Source: Vagococcus carniphilus (lineage in GTDB: Bacteria > Bacillota > Bacilli > Lactobacillales > Vagococcaceae). From it: a DNA stretch of 64,000 nt. This document shows, piece by piece, positions 8,601-17,150 of the stretch (position 1 is the stretch's first letter; every line of letters starts with the position of its first letter). The stretch is taken from positions 698,001 through 762,000 of the forward strand of contig NZ_CP060720.1 in the NCBI RefSeq assembly GCF_014397115.1. The letters are read 5' to 3'. The notes under the pieces were generated by a model, which worked only from the letters and a program-made list of their open reading frames with translations, made no database searches and was not told the origin of the DNA. The position numbers and the translations under genes are program-made.

Positions 8601-9352
8601 ATTGCCTCAAAGGTAATAGTTTGATTGCTATCAACAGGATGAACATCAAATTCATAATCTGAAGAGATACTAATATCTTGAAAGCCTACTTTTTCGAGTA
8701 TTAACTTAAATTCATTTAAACCATACCATCGAAGTAAAAATTGTTGTAGCTCTTGTTTAACTAGCACGCCCTCAACCCATTTAGCATAAGTTAGATGATA
8801 GATAGTGTGTTGTTTTAACCAATCAATTTCAACAATTTTTTTCTCATAAGTAATTAGTTCTTTTGAAGAGATGGGGAAACTATTGGTAGAAGACTCCCCA
8901 AGTTCTGGATAAAAAGGTAAATCTAAGTCAATAATAATTTTGCCGTTAGGTTTTAAATGACGATGAAAGTTCTCTAAAACTTGATTGGCAAGTTCTTCTG
9001 TTTGAATCAAGCAAAATGTAGAAGTCGGCATAATGATTGCATCATAATAGTTATCACTAATTGAAAAGAAAGCCAAGTCATCTTGATAAATAGCAGTAGT
9101 TAAGTGGTGTGCAGATAAGTTTTTTTGACAAGCGTCTAACATGTCTTTTGACTGATCAATTCCTTCTATATGAAATCCCTCTTCCAGTAAAGGAATCAGC
9201 ATACGTCCACTCCCAACTCCAGCTTCAAGAATTCGACCTGTTACTCCTTCAAGTCGCTCCATATAGTAGTCGATGTCTCCGTTTAAAGAAGCTCCTGCGG
9301 GTTTAGTTAATTCGTAAACAGTTGTGGCTAATTCGCCGTAATGATTGTACAT
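8591..9352 (-). CDS. class I SAM-dependent methyltransferase
   Basis: A Rossmann-type methyltransferase of 253 residues. Motif I is ILEAGVGSGRMLIPL, followed by an acidic residue in HIEGIDQS, and DAIIMPTSTF forms the motif-IV region. The frame runs to a GTG at 9361, but the ATG at 9352 has AGAAGG 8 bases upstream and is preferred. The substrate is not evident; relatives act on small molecules. It is divergent from the cupin gene, with about 80 bases between the two starts. Confidence 0.8.
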   Translation of the reverse strand: MYNHYGELATTVYELTKPAGASLNGDIDYYMERLEGVTGRILEAGVGSGRMLIPLLEEGFHIEGIDQSKDMLDACQKNLSAHHLTTAIYQDDLAFFSISDNYYDAIIMPTSTFCLIQTEELANQVLENFHRHLKPNGKIIIDLDLPFYPELGESSTNSFPISSKELITYEKKIVEIDWLKQHTIYHLTYAKWVEGVLVKQELQQFLLRWYGLNEFKLILEKVGFQDISISSDYEFDVHPVDSNQTITFEAIKK

Positions 9353-9433
9353 AAGATTCACCTTCTTTTGATTTCCTTTTATTGTAACCTATCTTTGTGA
9401 GATAATTAAGAAAAAGAATTGAGGAGAGTTTCT

Positions 9434-9889
9434 ATGCAGATACTAAACATGAATGAGTTGCCTGAAGGAGTCGAGGTTAATTACTTAGACAAAGCAAGGA
9501 CTGCTTATCTAGGAAAAGCAGCTGGTAGTGAAAAGATGTATGTTAACATCGATAAAATAGAGCCTGGACAAAAAAGTTGTAAATATCATAGTCATGCAAG
9601 GCAAGAAGAATTCTTTTTAATCTTAAAAGGTGCAGCAACTTTGAGATATGATGGTGAAGAATATCTGGTTAAAAAAGGCGATTTTGTAGCAAAACCAGCT
9701 GGGAAACAACATGCTCATCAATTTATTAATAGTGGAGAGGAGGTTCTAGAAATATTAGATGTAGGCTTAAATGTAGCTAATGATATCACGTATTACCCAG
9801 ATGAGGCAGTTTATTATTTACCTGACGAGGAAAAAGTTTTTTCAGAACAAGGTGAGTTGAAAGAGTGGACATCAGAACCAAATGAATAA
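9434..9889 (+). CDS. cupin-domain protein
   Basis: A 151-residue single-domain cupin. Cupin motif 1 is HSHARQEEFFLILKG and motif 2 is PAGKQHAHQFIN. The metal-binding histidines and glutamate (HxH, E, H) are present, so a metal-binding barrel is expected. The ATG at 9434, with GAGGAG 7 bases upstream, is chosen over a TTG at 9419. Such small cupins include sugar isomerases, dioxygenases and sensors; nothing here tells which. Confidence 0.8.
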   Translation: MQILNMNELPEGVEVNYLDKARTAYLGKAAGSEKMYVNIDKIEPGQKSCKYHSHARQEEFFLILKGAATLRYDGEEYLVKKGDFVAKPAGKQHAHQFINSGEEVLEILDVGLNVANDITYYPDEAVYYLPDEEKVFSEQGELKEWTSEPNE

Positions 9890-9894
9890 AAAAG

Positions 9895-9941
9895 CAGATG
9901 GCTAGTTGTTAGAAATTTTAACAAAAGTCATCTGTTTTTTT
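9895..9941. terminator. bidirectional terminator between cupin and YxeA-like genes
   Basis: The outer stem CAGATG/CATCTG and inner TGTTA/TAACA are flanked by an A-run upstream and a T-run downstream. It is shared by the two convergent genes. Confidence 0.7.
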
Positions 9942-10293
9942 ATAAGCGATCTAGCTCGTTCTTTATGTCAGAAGGAACGTCTTTGATTTCTTCTAATGAA
10001 GTGACACCTTCTTCTTGGCTAAACTTAACTTTTAGATAAGTATCTTTTTTAAATGGTTGATTTTCCACTGAATCAATTTCAACTTTTTTAGAAACGCTAG
10101 GAGATTTATAGCTTTCTAATTGGTAGCGGTATCGATTGAATGTTTCACCGTCTTCTTTTTTTAAGGTAATCGGTTCTCCTTCTGTTACTACTTTTGTGTA
10201 ATACTCCTCTGTTCTATGATAGTTGTCATAAGTATAATAACCAGCTGTTGCCACTACTATGATTAAAAAAGAAGCAATCAGTCCCTCTTTCAT
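9940..10293 (-). CDS. YxeA family (DUF1093) exported protein
   Basis: 117 residues. An N-terminal hydrophobic segment (about 4-20) acts as an uncleaved or cleaved signal, followed by a small beta-barrel-like domain. YYTKV, the EYxY-like RYRYQLESY, YLKVKFSQEEGVTSLEEI and the C-terminal P-x-x-I-K-N-E-L motif are typical of the YxeA/DUF1093 family, OB-fold extracytoplasmic proteins of unknown role. Monocistronic. The family call is fairly sure; no function can be assigned. Confidence 0.75.
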   Translation of the reverse strand: MKEGLIASFLIIVVATAGYYTYDNYHRTEEYYTKVVTEGEPITLKKEDGETFNRYRYQLESYKSPSVSKKVEIDSVENQPFKKDTYLKVKFSQEEGVTSLEEIKDVPSDIKNELDRL

Positions 10294-10403
10294 GATGTCA
10301 TATCCTCTCTTGTGTTTTCTTAAGTTTATTATCAGCTAAAATTAAGCAATTAACGACAAGCCTTAGATTGAAAATTCTCTACAACTTTGGATGTAAAAGA
10401 AAA

Positions 10404-10412
10404 TGTTATAAT
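10404..10412 (+). promoter_or_regulatory. extended -10 promoter of the small membrane gene pair
   Basis: TGTTATAAT is a perfect extended -10. The -35 region is poor, which extended -10 elements tolerate. Transcription would begin near 10419, at the ribosome site of the 10435 gene, giving a very short leader. Confidence 0.45.
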
Positions 10413-10434
10413 CAATTTAAGGAGTTGTTGGATA

Positions 10435-10593
10435 GTGAAAAAACGATTTTTAAAATGGACAAGCTTTTTACCAATGAGTGTTGTCTTTATTTATTTTTTA
10501 TTTGATATATATCTAACATTAAAAGATATAGAAGGGCCAATGTTTATCGATAATTATGCTAGTCCTAACAATGGAAATGTAATGGAGCAATGA
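10435..10593 (+). CDS. small membrane protein, unknown (first of a coupled pair)
   Basis: A 52-residue protein starting at GTG 10435, after AAGGAG at 10419-10424. An upstream extension to 10387 is ignored because the -10 element lies inside it. One membrane helix (about residues 9-26) follows a basic N-terminus KKRFLKW, and the C-terminal part is polar. The stop overlaps the next ATG (ATGA), so the two are translated together. I do not recognise a family. Confidence 0.55.
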   Translation: MKKRFLKWTSFLPMSVVFIYFLFDIYLTLKDIEGPMFIDNYASPNNGNVMEQ

Positions 10594-10778
10594 CAGGCGC
10601 TAGTTTTCTAGTTCTTGTCATGTTGATCGATAATTTTTTATTTAAAAAGAAAAAAATAAAGTTACTTTTTTCTTCAGATAATAGAGAATATCTTATTGGA
10701 GTTCTAGTGATGTTAAGTATCTTTATTATAGAAAACCTAGTTATTATTCGATTTATAATTAATAATAAATTAGTATAA
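10590..10778 (+). CDS. small membrane protein, unknown (second of a coupled pair)
   Basis: A 62-residue protein with two predicted helices (about residues 3-18 and 35-56) linked by a lysine-rich turn FKKKKIKLLF. It starts within the stop of the previous gene and ends 18 bases before sfsA, so it may be co-transcribed with it. The pair looks like a two-component small membrane complex or immunity-type unit, but that is speculation. The minus-strand ORF over this region is a shadow. Confidence 0.55.
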   Translation: MTGASFLVLVMLIDNFLFKKKKIKLLFSSDNREYLIGVLVMLSIFIIENLVIIRFIINNKLV

Positions 10779-10796
10779 AAAGTAAGGAGCAAAGAG

Positions 10797-11504
10797 ATGG
10801 CTGAATATGCTGGAATTGAAATCGTAACCTTTAAAGAAAGACAAAATAGATTTATCGCTACTTGCATAAAAGACACTGGTGAGGAGATTATTACTCATGT
10901 CAAAAATACTGGAAGATGTAAAGAACTACTAATACCAGGCGTTCAAGTGGCTGTTAATTTTCAAGATAAAGCAACAAGAAAAACTAAGTATGATTTAGTA
11001 TCTGTCAAAAAAGAGGGAGCTTGGTTCAATATTGACAGTCAACTACCTAATGACTTAGTTGAAGAAGGTATCAAGCAAAATCTGATAAAATTTGCTATAC
11101 TAAGGGGCAAAGTGACGGATCTAAAAAGAGAGTTCACGTATAAAGATTCAAGAATTGATTTTTTAATTGAAACTGATTTAGGAGAAAAGCTACTAGTTGA
11201 AGTAAAAGGAATGACCTTAGAAGCTGATAGAATAGGCTCATTTCCAGATGCCCCGACGTTAAGAGGTCTTAAACATGTAGAAACATTAATTGACGCAAAC
11301 GAAGATGGCTATTTAAGAGCTGTGCTATTTGTGGTTCAATTTGAAAGTATTGATGTGGCGACTATTAATAAAGAGATGCAGCCTGATTTGCAAGCTGCCT
11401 TTCAAAAGGGTATGGAACAAGGGCTAGAAGTATTAGCTTATAATTGTCATGTTACTCCTGATGAAGTAGTCATTAAAGAACAAGTCCCATTTAAATTATT
11501 GTAG
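10797..11504 (+). CDS. sfsA: SfsA, DNA/RNA nuclease-like sugar fermentation stimulation protein
   Basis: A 235-residue SfsA homologue. Conserved blocks are HVKNTGRCKELLIPG (about 36-50), DSQLPN, the PD-(D/E)XK-like DSRIDF...VEVKGM and FPDAPTLRGLKHVETL. SfsA proteins were first linked to maltose gene expression in E. coli. They have an OB-like domain plus a nuclease-like fold, and the biological role remains unsettled. The ATG follows AAGGAG by 8 bases. Length is normal and no residue of the core motifs is missing. Confidence 0.93.
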   Translation: MAEYAGIEIVTFKERQNRFIATCIKDTGEEIITHVKNTGRCKELLIPGVQVAVNFQDKATRKTKYDLVSVKKEGAWFNIDSQLPNDLVEEGIKQNLIKFAILRGKVTDLKREFTYKDSRIDFLIETDLGEKLLVEVKGMTLEADRIGSFPDAPTLRGLKHVETLIDANEDGYLRAVLFVVQFESIDVATINKEMQPDLQAAFQKGMEQGLEVLAYNCHVTPDEVVIKEQVPFKLL

Positions 11505-11527
11505 GAAATAGAAAGGTTGAGTTACTT

Positions 11528-12541
11528 ATGTTAAATTTAGGAATTATTGGAACAAATTGGATTACCCACGAATTTGTAGGCGCAGCAACCACAAGTGGCG
11601 AGTATCAATTAAGCGCAGTCTATTCAAGAAATGAAGACAAAGCAAAAGAATTTGCAAGTAAATATCCTAATGCTAAAAGTGTGATTGCCTCAACCGATCT
11701 TGTTGAGTTTTTTCATCTAGAAGAAATCGATGTTATTTATATTGCTTCTCCCAATAGTTTGCATTATGAACAAGCCAAAGGTGCTATTGAAGCTGGAAAA
11801 CATGTCATCGTTGAAAAACCAGCTGTTTCAAGATTAGAGGAATTAGAAGAATTAATTGATTTGGCTGAAGAAAAAGAAGTGTTTTATTTTGAAGCGGCTA
11901 GACATATCCATGAAGAAAACTTTGAACGAGTGGCTGTCATGTTAAAAAACAGAGAGGATATCTTAGGTGCCAACCTAAATTTCATGAAATACTCTTCTCG
12001 TTATGATGCCGTTTTAAGAGGTGAAGAACCAAATATCTTCTCACCAAAATTCTCAGGTGGTGCGTTGATGGACTTAGGTGTCTACCTTGTTTATACAGCT
12101 ATTAGCTGGTTTGGAAAACCAAAAGAAAGTTTTTACTTTAACCAAAAATTACCGACAGGCGTTGATGGACTAGGAACAATGATTTTCAGATATGACGGCT
12201 TTGATGTGACGATGATGACAGGGAAAAATGCCGATAGTTACTTACCTTCTGAAATCTATTTAAGTGATAGCACTATTTGTTTAGATGCTATTAACTCAAT
12301 CCAAGAAATTAAAGTAAAAAAACGTGAAGACAAAGAATTAATCGAATTAAGTTACGGTGAAGCAAATTCAGAAAACCCAATGATTGAAGAAGCTATCGCA
12401 TTTAGCGAAGTCATCAATCAACCAATGAGTGTTAAACAACAAAAGAGATACCAAGATTGGATTCAATTAGCTAAAGAAGTTCACTGTGTAATGGAGTCAT
12501 TGAGAAAACAAACAGGCATCGTTTTTGATGCAGATAAATAA
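11528..12541 (+). CDS. Gfo/Idh/MocA family NAD(P)-dependent oxidoreductase
   Basis: 337 residues. The N-terminal Rossmann domain reads GIIGTNWITHEF, with the family motif EKPAVSR (about 98-104). FEAARHIHEENF contains the catalytic-region His, and GGALMDLGVYLVY is the alpha/beta C-terminal domain signature. Members oxidise or reduce sugars, inositols or dihydrodiols; the substrate cannot be read from sequence. It lies 23 bases after sfsA and 18 before the helicase, so the three are probably one transcript. Confidence 0.88.
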   Translation: MLNLGIIGTNWITHEFVGAATTSGEYQLSAVYSRNEDKAKEFASKYPNAKSVIASTDLVEFFHLEEIDVIYIASPNSLHYEQAKGAIEAGKHVIVEKPAVSRLEELEELIDLAEEKEVFYFEAARHIHEENFERVAVMLKNREDILGANLNFMKYSSRYDAVLRGEEPNIFSPKFSGGALMDLGVYLVYTAISWFGKPKESFYFNQKLPTGVDGLGTMIFRYDGFDVTMMTGKNADSYLPSEIYLSDSTICLDAINSIQEIKVKKREDKELIELSYGEANSENPMIEEAIAFSEVINQPMSVKQQKRYQDWIQLAKEVHCVMESLRKQTGIVFDADK

Positions 12542-12559
12542 AAATTAGGAGTAACAGTC

Positions 12560-13870
12560 ATGACAATGATAGAAAATTTGCCTAAAGAGTGGCAAGAAAA
12601 ATGGGTCGAAAAAAAGTTTAAAGACCCAAGTTTGATTCAAGAAAAGATGTATGAACCTTTAAGCAGTGGAAAAAGTGTGTTAGGTATTTCACCGACAGGA
12701 TCAGGAAAAACGTTGGCATATCTTCTTCCTCTAATGCAACAAATAAAAAAAGGAGAAGGCAATCAGTTATTAATTTTACTGCCTTCTCAAGAATTAGCTT
12801 CCCAAGTAGCAGATGTAACCAGAGAGTGGATTAAACCTTTAGAGTTAAACATTCAAACGATTATTGGTGGAGCTAATATTAGTAGACAAATTGAACGTTT
12901 GAAGAAACGTCCAGAAGTATTAGTTGGAACACCCGGACGAGTATTAGAGCTGATTAAAGCTAAAAAAATCAAAGCTCATTTAATCAACTGTTTAGTTTTA
13001 GATGAGGTAGATGATTTAGTTTCTCAAGAAGATTATAATGCTGCAAAAAGTGTAATGAAAACTGTTTTAGCAGATACTCAAGTAGTTGCTGTTTCTGCTA
13101 CAGGTCAAGTGATTTTACCTGAAATCGACCAGTTATTTAGAACAGCGCCAGAGGTAATCGATGTAACAGAAACAGATGACACCAAAGGAACCATTAAACA
13201 TTCTTATATCATTACACCAACTAGAAAACGCTCAGACACATTAAGACGATTGGCTCATGTGGAAGGCTTTAAAGGGTTAGTCTTTTTCAACCAATTAAGT
13301 GAGTTAGGAGTTGCTTCAGAAAGACTAGATTATCTAGGGATTGAGCACCGAACTCTTGCTTCTGATCAACATCAGACAGAGCGAAAACGAGCTATTGAAG
13401 ACTTCGAAAATAATAAAGTCGCTCTTTTATTAACAACTGACATTGGAGCTAGAGGGTTAGATTTTTCTGATTTACATTATGTGGTGCAATATGATTTAGC
13501 TCTTCATGCAGAAAATTATATCCATCGTTCTGGTCGAGTTGGACGAATGGGTAAACCTGGTGAAGTGATTAGTTTAATCAACGAACGAGACGTAAGAATT
13601 TTAAGAAAAATTACGAATAGTTTAAATCGTGATTTAACGGAAACTTTTGTGAGTCATGGTCAATTAGTTGATGAAAAAATTGAAAGCTCACAGGTAGAAG
13701 AAGAGCCTAAAAAAGAATCTAAAAAAGAAACGAAAAAAGTAGAATTGCCTGTTTCAAAAAGTGGCGAGCTAAAAATGAAACCAAAAGAACCCAAAAAAGA
13801 ACAGCCTAAGAAAAAGAAGAAAAAAAATAGAACAAATCGTAATAAAAATAAAGGGGCTAGTTGGAAATAG
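12560..13870 (+). CDS. DEAD-box-type RNA helicase with DEVD motif
   Basis: A 436-residue superfamily 2 helicase. Motifs present are I SPTGSGKT, Ia PSQELA, Ib TPGR, II DEVD (in place of DEAD), III SAT, IV LVFFNQ, V TTDIGARGLD and VI HRSGRVGRMG. The last 60 residues form a highly basic Lys/Glu tail, probably an RNA-binding extension. This corresponds to the shorter DEAD-box group of Firmicutes that acts in ribosome assembly or cold adaptation. It is followed after 17 bases by the LevR-type regulator. The Phe-rich ORF opposite the tail is an artefact of its A-rich codons. Confidence 0.88.
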   Translation: MTMIENLPKEWQEKWVEKKFKDPSLIQEKMYEPLSSGKSVLGISPTGSGKTLAYLLPLMQQIKKGEGNQLLILLPSQELASQVADVTREWIKPLELNIQTIIGGANISRQIERLKKRPEVLVGTPGRVLELIKAKKIKAHLINCLVLDEVDDLVSQEDYNAAKSVMKTVLADTQVVAVSATGQVILPEIDQLFRTAPEVIDVTETDDTKGTIKHSYIITPTRKRSDTLRRLAHVEGFKGLVFFNQLSELGVASERLDYLGIEHRTLASDQHQTERKRAIEDFENNKVALLLTTDIGARGLDFSDLHYVVQYDLALHAENYIHRSGRVGRMGKPGEVISLINERDVRILRKITNSLNRDLTETFVSHGQLVDEKIESSQVEEEPKKESKKETKKVELPVSKSGELKMKPKEPKKEQPKKKKKKNRTNRNKNKGASWK

Positions 13871-13887
13871 GCATTAGGGGGATAAAT

Positions 13888-16557
13888 ATGTCTAGTAGAA
13901 AAAAACAAATTTATGCAGCACTAGAAAAAGCAAAAGAACCACTTAGTGCTACAGAAATAGCTGAAAATTTAGAACTTGATCGAAGTAATGTGAGTCGTCA
14001 TCTATCTGAATTATTTAAAGAAAAGAAAATAGATCGAATTGAAGGACGTCCTGTTTTATACCAAATAAAACAGGACGTAAGCTCGCAAGAAGAATCTAAA
14101 TTACTTTCTTTTAATCACTTAGTTGGAAAAGAAGAGTCTTTAAAAATTCCCATTCAGCAAGCACAAGCTGCCATGCTATACCCACCAAAGGGTCTGCATA
14201 CGATTCTTTTTGGTGAAAGCGGAACAGGTAAGTCTTTATTTGCTGAGTGTATGTATGAGTTTGGACTTACTTCAGAAAGTTTGTCAAAGGAAGCACCATT
14301 TATTTCCTTTAACTGTGCCGATTATGCTCAAACCCCACAACTTTTATTTAGTCATATTTTTGGAGTAAAAAAAGGGGCATTTACAGGAGCTGAGCAAGAT
14401 AAACCTGGTTTGATTGAAAAGGCAAATGGTGGCATTCTATTTTTAGATGAGATTCACCGCCTACCACCAGAAGGGCAAGAGATGCTTTTTACCTTTATCG
14501 ATAAAGGGGTGTACCGTCCATTAGGAGAGAGCTCGAAAACCTATGAAGCGTCTGTTCAAATTATTGGTGCGACAACGGAAAATTCAGACGTTTTTCTGGC
14601 AACCTTTAATCGTCGTATCCCAATGAGTATTACCTTACCGCCTTTAAGTAATCGAACTTTGGATGAACGCTTTGAAATCGTGACGCTCTTTTTAAATCAG
14701 GAAGCAAGCAGATTAAAGAAGAAAATAGTAGTAGAAAAAGATGTTTTATTAGCATTCATGTTGTATGACACAGAAGGTAATATTGGACAAGTAAAGCGTG
14801 ATTTGAAATTAGTTTGTGCTAAAGCTTTCCTACATCATCGAACTAATGGAACACCGCATCTAAGCGTTGGTGTAAGTGATTTACCACTACCAGTTCAAAA
14901 AGGTTTACTGAAAGTGAAAGAAATTAGTGAACGAACAGATCATTTCTTTGATGCAGCAGCTAGAGAGTTAACCTTTGAACCTGGTGCTAAAAATGTCGTT
15001 TGGACTCAAGACACGACTCAAAATATGGATGTCTACTCAACGATTGAAGATAAAGTATCTTCTTTATCTAAAGTTGATTTAGAAACCATTGATTTAGAAC
15101 AGTTGATAGAGCAGAACTTAAATGAATACTTTGAAGTTTACGTTAATGAATTATCAAGAAACGATATTCATCAAGAATTAATTGAACCTAAAATCTGGAA
15201 ATTAACAGATGAACTTTATAATATCGCAGAAGAAAAATTAGATCGAACATTTAATGAGAGAACTAGATTCACTTTTTCAATGCATTTACAAAGTACCATT
15301 GAGCGAATTAGAAATGGCAAAATGATTGTTCATCCTAATCTAAATGAAGTTAGAAAAAAATACTTAACAGAATTTCAAGTGGCCATTGAATTATCAAGCC
15401 TGATTGAAAAAGAGTGTGGTGTGGATATTCCCTTTGATGAGATTGGGTTTATTACCATGTTTTTAACTTTAGATATCAGTGATGACATCGAAAAACAAGA
15501 TAATAAAGTTAAAGTATTCCTTTTAATGCACGGAAAGTCAACAGCATCAAGTATGTTGGAAGCGGTTCAAGACTTGTTGGGGATTGAATCAGGCGTAGCT
15601 TTTAACATGCCGCTGACGATGGAAGTCACTCAAATGTACGAGCAAGTTAAAAATTACGTAAATCAAAATAAAGAAGAGCTGACTAGTGGTATTTTGATTT
15701 TAACGGATATGGGCTCTTTAAATACGTTTAGCCATATGTTGACAGAAGAGACAGGGATTGTCACCAAATCGATTTCGATGGTATCAACTCTTGTTGTGCT
15801 TGAATCAGTTAGAATGGCCAGTGTCGGCCGTAGTTTAAAGGAAATCTACCAAAATATTCAAGTTTCTTTTGAATCAGCAGTTCACGGACAATTTAGAACT
15901 AATCAAACATTGAAAAAGGCTGTTGTTGTTACTTGTTTTACTGGAGAGGGCGTTTCAAATAAATTAGCAGAACGCATTAAACCAGTTATGGAGACAGAAG
16001 AAATCCAGATTATTCAAATGCAATTTCTTGAAAAAGCAGCTTTTAGAAATCGAATAGATGATTTGATGGATACTTATGAAATCAAAGCAATCGTGGGAAC
16101 AGTCGATATTGATTACCAAAATATTCCCTTTTTCTCAGCCTATGATATTTTTAAAGAAGACCAACTAACTCGTTTGAGACAATTAGTTAGTAAGGAAATA
16201 TCTGTTAGTGAGTTGTCACATTCATTAGAAGGTGCGATAAAAAGTGTGCCATCTCTTTATGCTTTGTTAGAAGAGACAAAACAGGTAACTGAAAAAATCG
16301 AAAAAGATTTAGCTTTGGTTCTTGAACCAGGAGTTGATATGGGAATTTTTCTTCATTTAACTTTCCTAGTGGATAATTTATTAACAGACAAACATCAACG
16401 TTTATTTAATGAACTAGAACAATTTAAAAAGACTCATCGTTACGAAGTTGATATTGTTAAAATGAACGTAATTGTTTTGGAGAAGAAATATAAAATAGAA
16501 ATACCAGAAGATGAAGTAGCTTACCTAACTGAAATGTATTTAAACAATAAAATTTAA
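13888..16557 (+). CDS. LevR/CelR-type sigma-54-dependent PTS transcriptional activator
   Basis: 889 residues. An N-terminal winged HTH (about 1-60) is followed by an AAA+ sigma-54 activator domain with Walker A GESGTGKS (109-116), GAFTGA loop (163-168) and Walker B ILFLDE. Then come a PTS regulation domain (about 430-540), an EIIA-Man-like domain (about 560-690) and a second PRD at the C-terminus. Family members are turned on or off by PTS phosphorylation and activate -24/-12 promoters. Two such promoters lie just downstream, before PTS genes. The ATG at 13888 follows AGGGGG and replaces an upstream in-frame start at 13861. Confidence 0.93.
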   Translation: MSSRKKQIYAALEKAKEPLSATEIAENLELDRSNVSRHLSELFKEKKIDRIEGRPVLYQIKQDVSSQEESKLLSFNHLVGKEESLKIPIQQAQAAMLYPPKGLHTILFGESGTGKSLFAECMYEFGLTSESLSKEAPFISFNCADYAQTPQLLFSHIFGVKKGAFTGAEQDKPGLIEKANGGILFLDEIHRLPPEGQEMLFTFIDKGVYRPLGESSKTYEASVQIIGATTENSDVFLATFNRRIPMSITLPPLSNRTLDERFEIVTLFLNQEASRLKKKIVVEKDVLLAFMLYDTEGNIGQVKRDLKLVCAKAFLHHRTNGTPHLSVGVSDLPLPVQKGLLKVKEISERTDHFFDAAARELTFEPGAKNVVWTQDTTQNMDVYSTIEDKVSSLSKVDLETIDLEQLIEQNLNEYFEVYVNELSRNDIHQELIEPKIWKLTDELYNIAEEKLDRTFNERTRFTFSMHLQSTIERIRNGKMIVHPNLNEVRKKYLTEFQVAIELSSLIEKECGVDIPFDEIGFITMFLTLDISDDIEKQDNKVKVFLLMHGKSTASSMLEAVQDLLGIESGVAFNMPLTMEVTQMYEQVKNYVNQNKEELTSGILILTDMGSLNTFSHMLTEETGIVTKSISMVSTLVVLESVRMASVGRSLKEIYQNIQVSFESAVHGQFRTNQTLKKAVVVTCFTGEGVSNKLAERIKPVMETEEIQIIQMQFLEKAAFRNRIDDLMDTYEIKAIVGTVDIDYQNIPFFSAYDIFKEDQLTRLRQLVSKEISVSELSHSLEGAIKSVPSLYALLEETKQVTEKIEKDLALVLEPGVDMGIFLHLTFLVDNLLTDKHQRLFNELEQFKKTHRYEVDIVKMNVIVLEKKYKIEIPEDEVAYLTEMYLNNKI

Positions 16558-16561
16558 GAAT

Positions 16562-16607
16562 AAGATAACAAAGATTACGTCTATTGTAATGTTTGTTATC
16601 TTTTTTT
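16562..16607 (+). terminator. terminator of the helicase-activator unit
   Basis: A long stem, AAGATAACAAA-GATTAC with GTAAT-GTTTGTTATCTT, is followed by a T-run. It insulates the activator gene from the PTS genes. Confidence 0.85.
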
Positions 16608-16712
16608 ATTGCACTTAATAAAACTTAAGAAATAAAACATGCTTTGTTAACACTTAAGCAAAGAATATTGGGTACAATAGCTTTAAGAGATAAGACAAGA
16701 GAGCGTGATATA

Positions 16713-16919
16713 GTGATCGATAAAAAAAGTAGACCTAAATACAAATTAGCCAAAAGTGATATTTTGCCGATTCTTGCTTTAGCAGTAGTTATGCTAATCA
16801 TTGTTTTTTCAGAGAGAAATTTAACAACTGTTTTATTTTTAATGTTTGCGGTTGTTTTACCAGGTAGTTTATTTTTATATTGGCTAGATTTTAGAAAACA
16901 AAATGATGAAACTGAATAA
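16713..16919 (+). CDS. small membrane protein, unknown
   Basis: 68 residues from GTG 16713, with AGAGAG upstream. An in-frame TTG at 16644 would give 91 residues but precedes a -10-like TACAAT at 16673. A basic N-terminus DKKSRPKYKLAK precedes two helices (about 17-34 and 38-55) and a charged tail. It is closed by its own terminator and sits between the activator and the first sigma-54 promoter. No family recognised; the start is uncertain. Confidence 0.5.
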   Translation: MIDKKSRPKYKLAKSDILPILALAVVMLIIVFSERNLTTVLFLMFAVVLPGSLFLYWLDFRKQNDETE

Positions 16920-16926
16920 AATTCGA

Positions 16927-16969
16927 GACTATGATTTAAGAGGCTATTCTTAAGTCATAGTCTTTTTTT
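16927..16969 (+). terminator. rho-independent terminator
   Basis: GACTATGA-TTTAAGA pairs with TCTTAAG-TCATAGTC and is followed by seven T. Confidence 0.85.
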
Positions 16970-16979
16970 ACACAGTAAA

Positions 16980-17009
16980 CAAGTGTGTAAGCCTATAAAT
17001 GCACACTTG
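16980..17009 (+). promoter_or_regulatory. candidate activator site (UAS) of the PTS EIIC unit
   Basis: The perfect 8-bp arms CAAGTGTG (16980-16987) and CACACTTG (17002-17009) are separated by 14 bases. The core AGTGTGTAA starts 77 bases before the -24 GG; the same 9-mer starts 74 bases before the second sigma-54 promoter. This fits an upstream binding site for the LevR-type activator. Confidence 0.55.
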
Positions 17010-17016
17010 AACAAGT

Positions 17017-17030
17017 TGATAACGTTATAA
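17017..17030 (+). promoter_or_regulatory. cre-like site
   Basis: TGATAACGTTATAA matches the CcpA cre consensus TGWAARCGYTWWCA at 12 of 14 positions. Its core palindrome ATAACGTTAT recurs exactly at 17117-17126, between promoter and gene. Catabolite repression of the PTS would be expected; CcpA binding is inferred. Confidence 0.4.
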
Positions 17031-17056
17031 TGTAAAGGTTTTCTCAAGTTGTTAAG

Positions 17057-17074
17057 TTGGCATGACACTTGCTT
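17057..17074 (+). promoter_or_regulatory. sigma-54 (-24/-12) promoter of the EIIC unit
   Basis: TTGGCATGACACTTGCTT has GG and GC exactly 10 bases apart, the RpoN signature. It lies 77 bases before the EIIC start and downstream of a sigma-54 activator gene. No competing -35/-10 is apparent. Confidence 0.92.
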
Positions 17075-17150
17075 ATAGTAAAGTGAGGAAAGGAGATTTC
17101 TTAAATATAAAAGAGTATAACGTTATTATCAAAAGGGGGATTTATAAGGA

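Noticed and set aside
10565-10876. Minus-strand 103-residue ORF
   Set aside because: It lies opposite two coupled small genes and the sfsA start. It has no promoter or ribosome site, and the plus-strand genes are better supported.
13660-13908. Minus-strand 82-residue Phe/Ser-rich ORF
   Set aside because: It is the complement of the Lys/Glu-rich tail of the helicase. It has no ribosome site and a composition explained by the A-rich coding strand.
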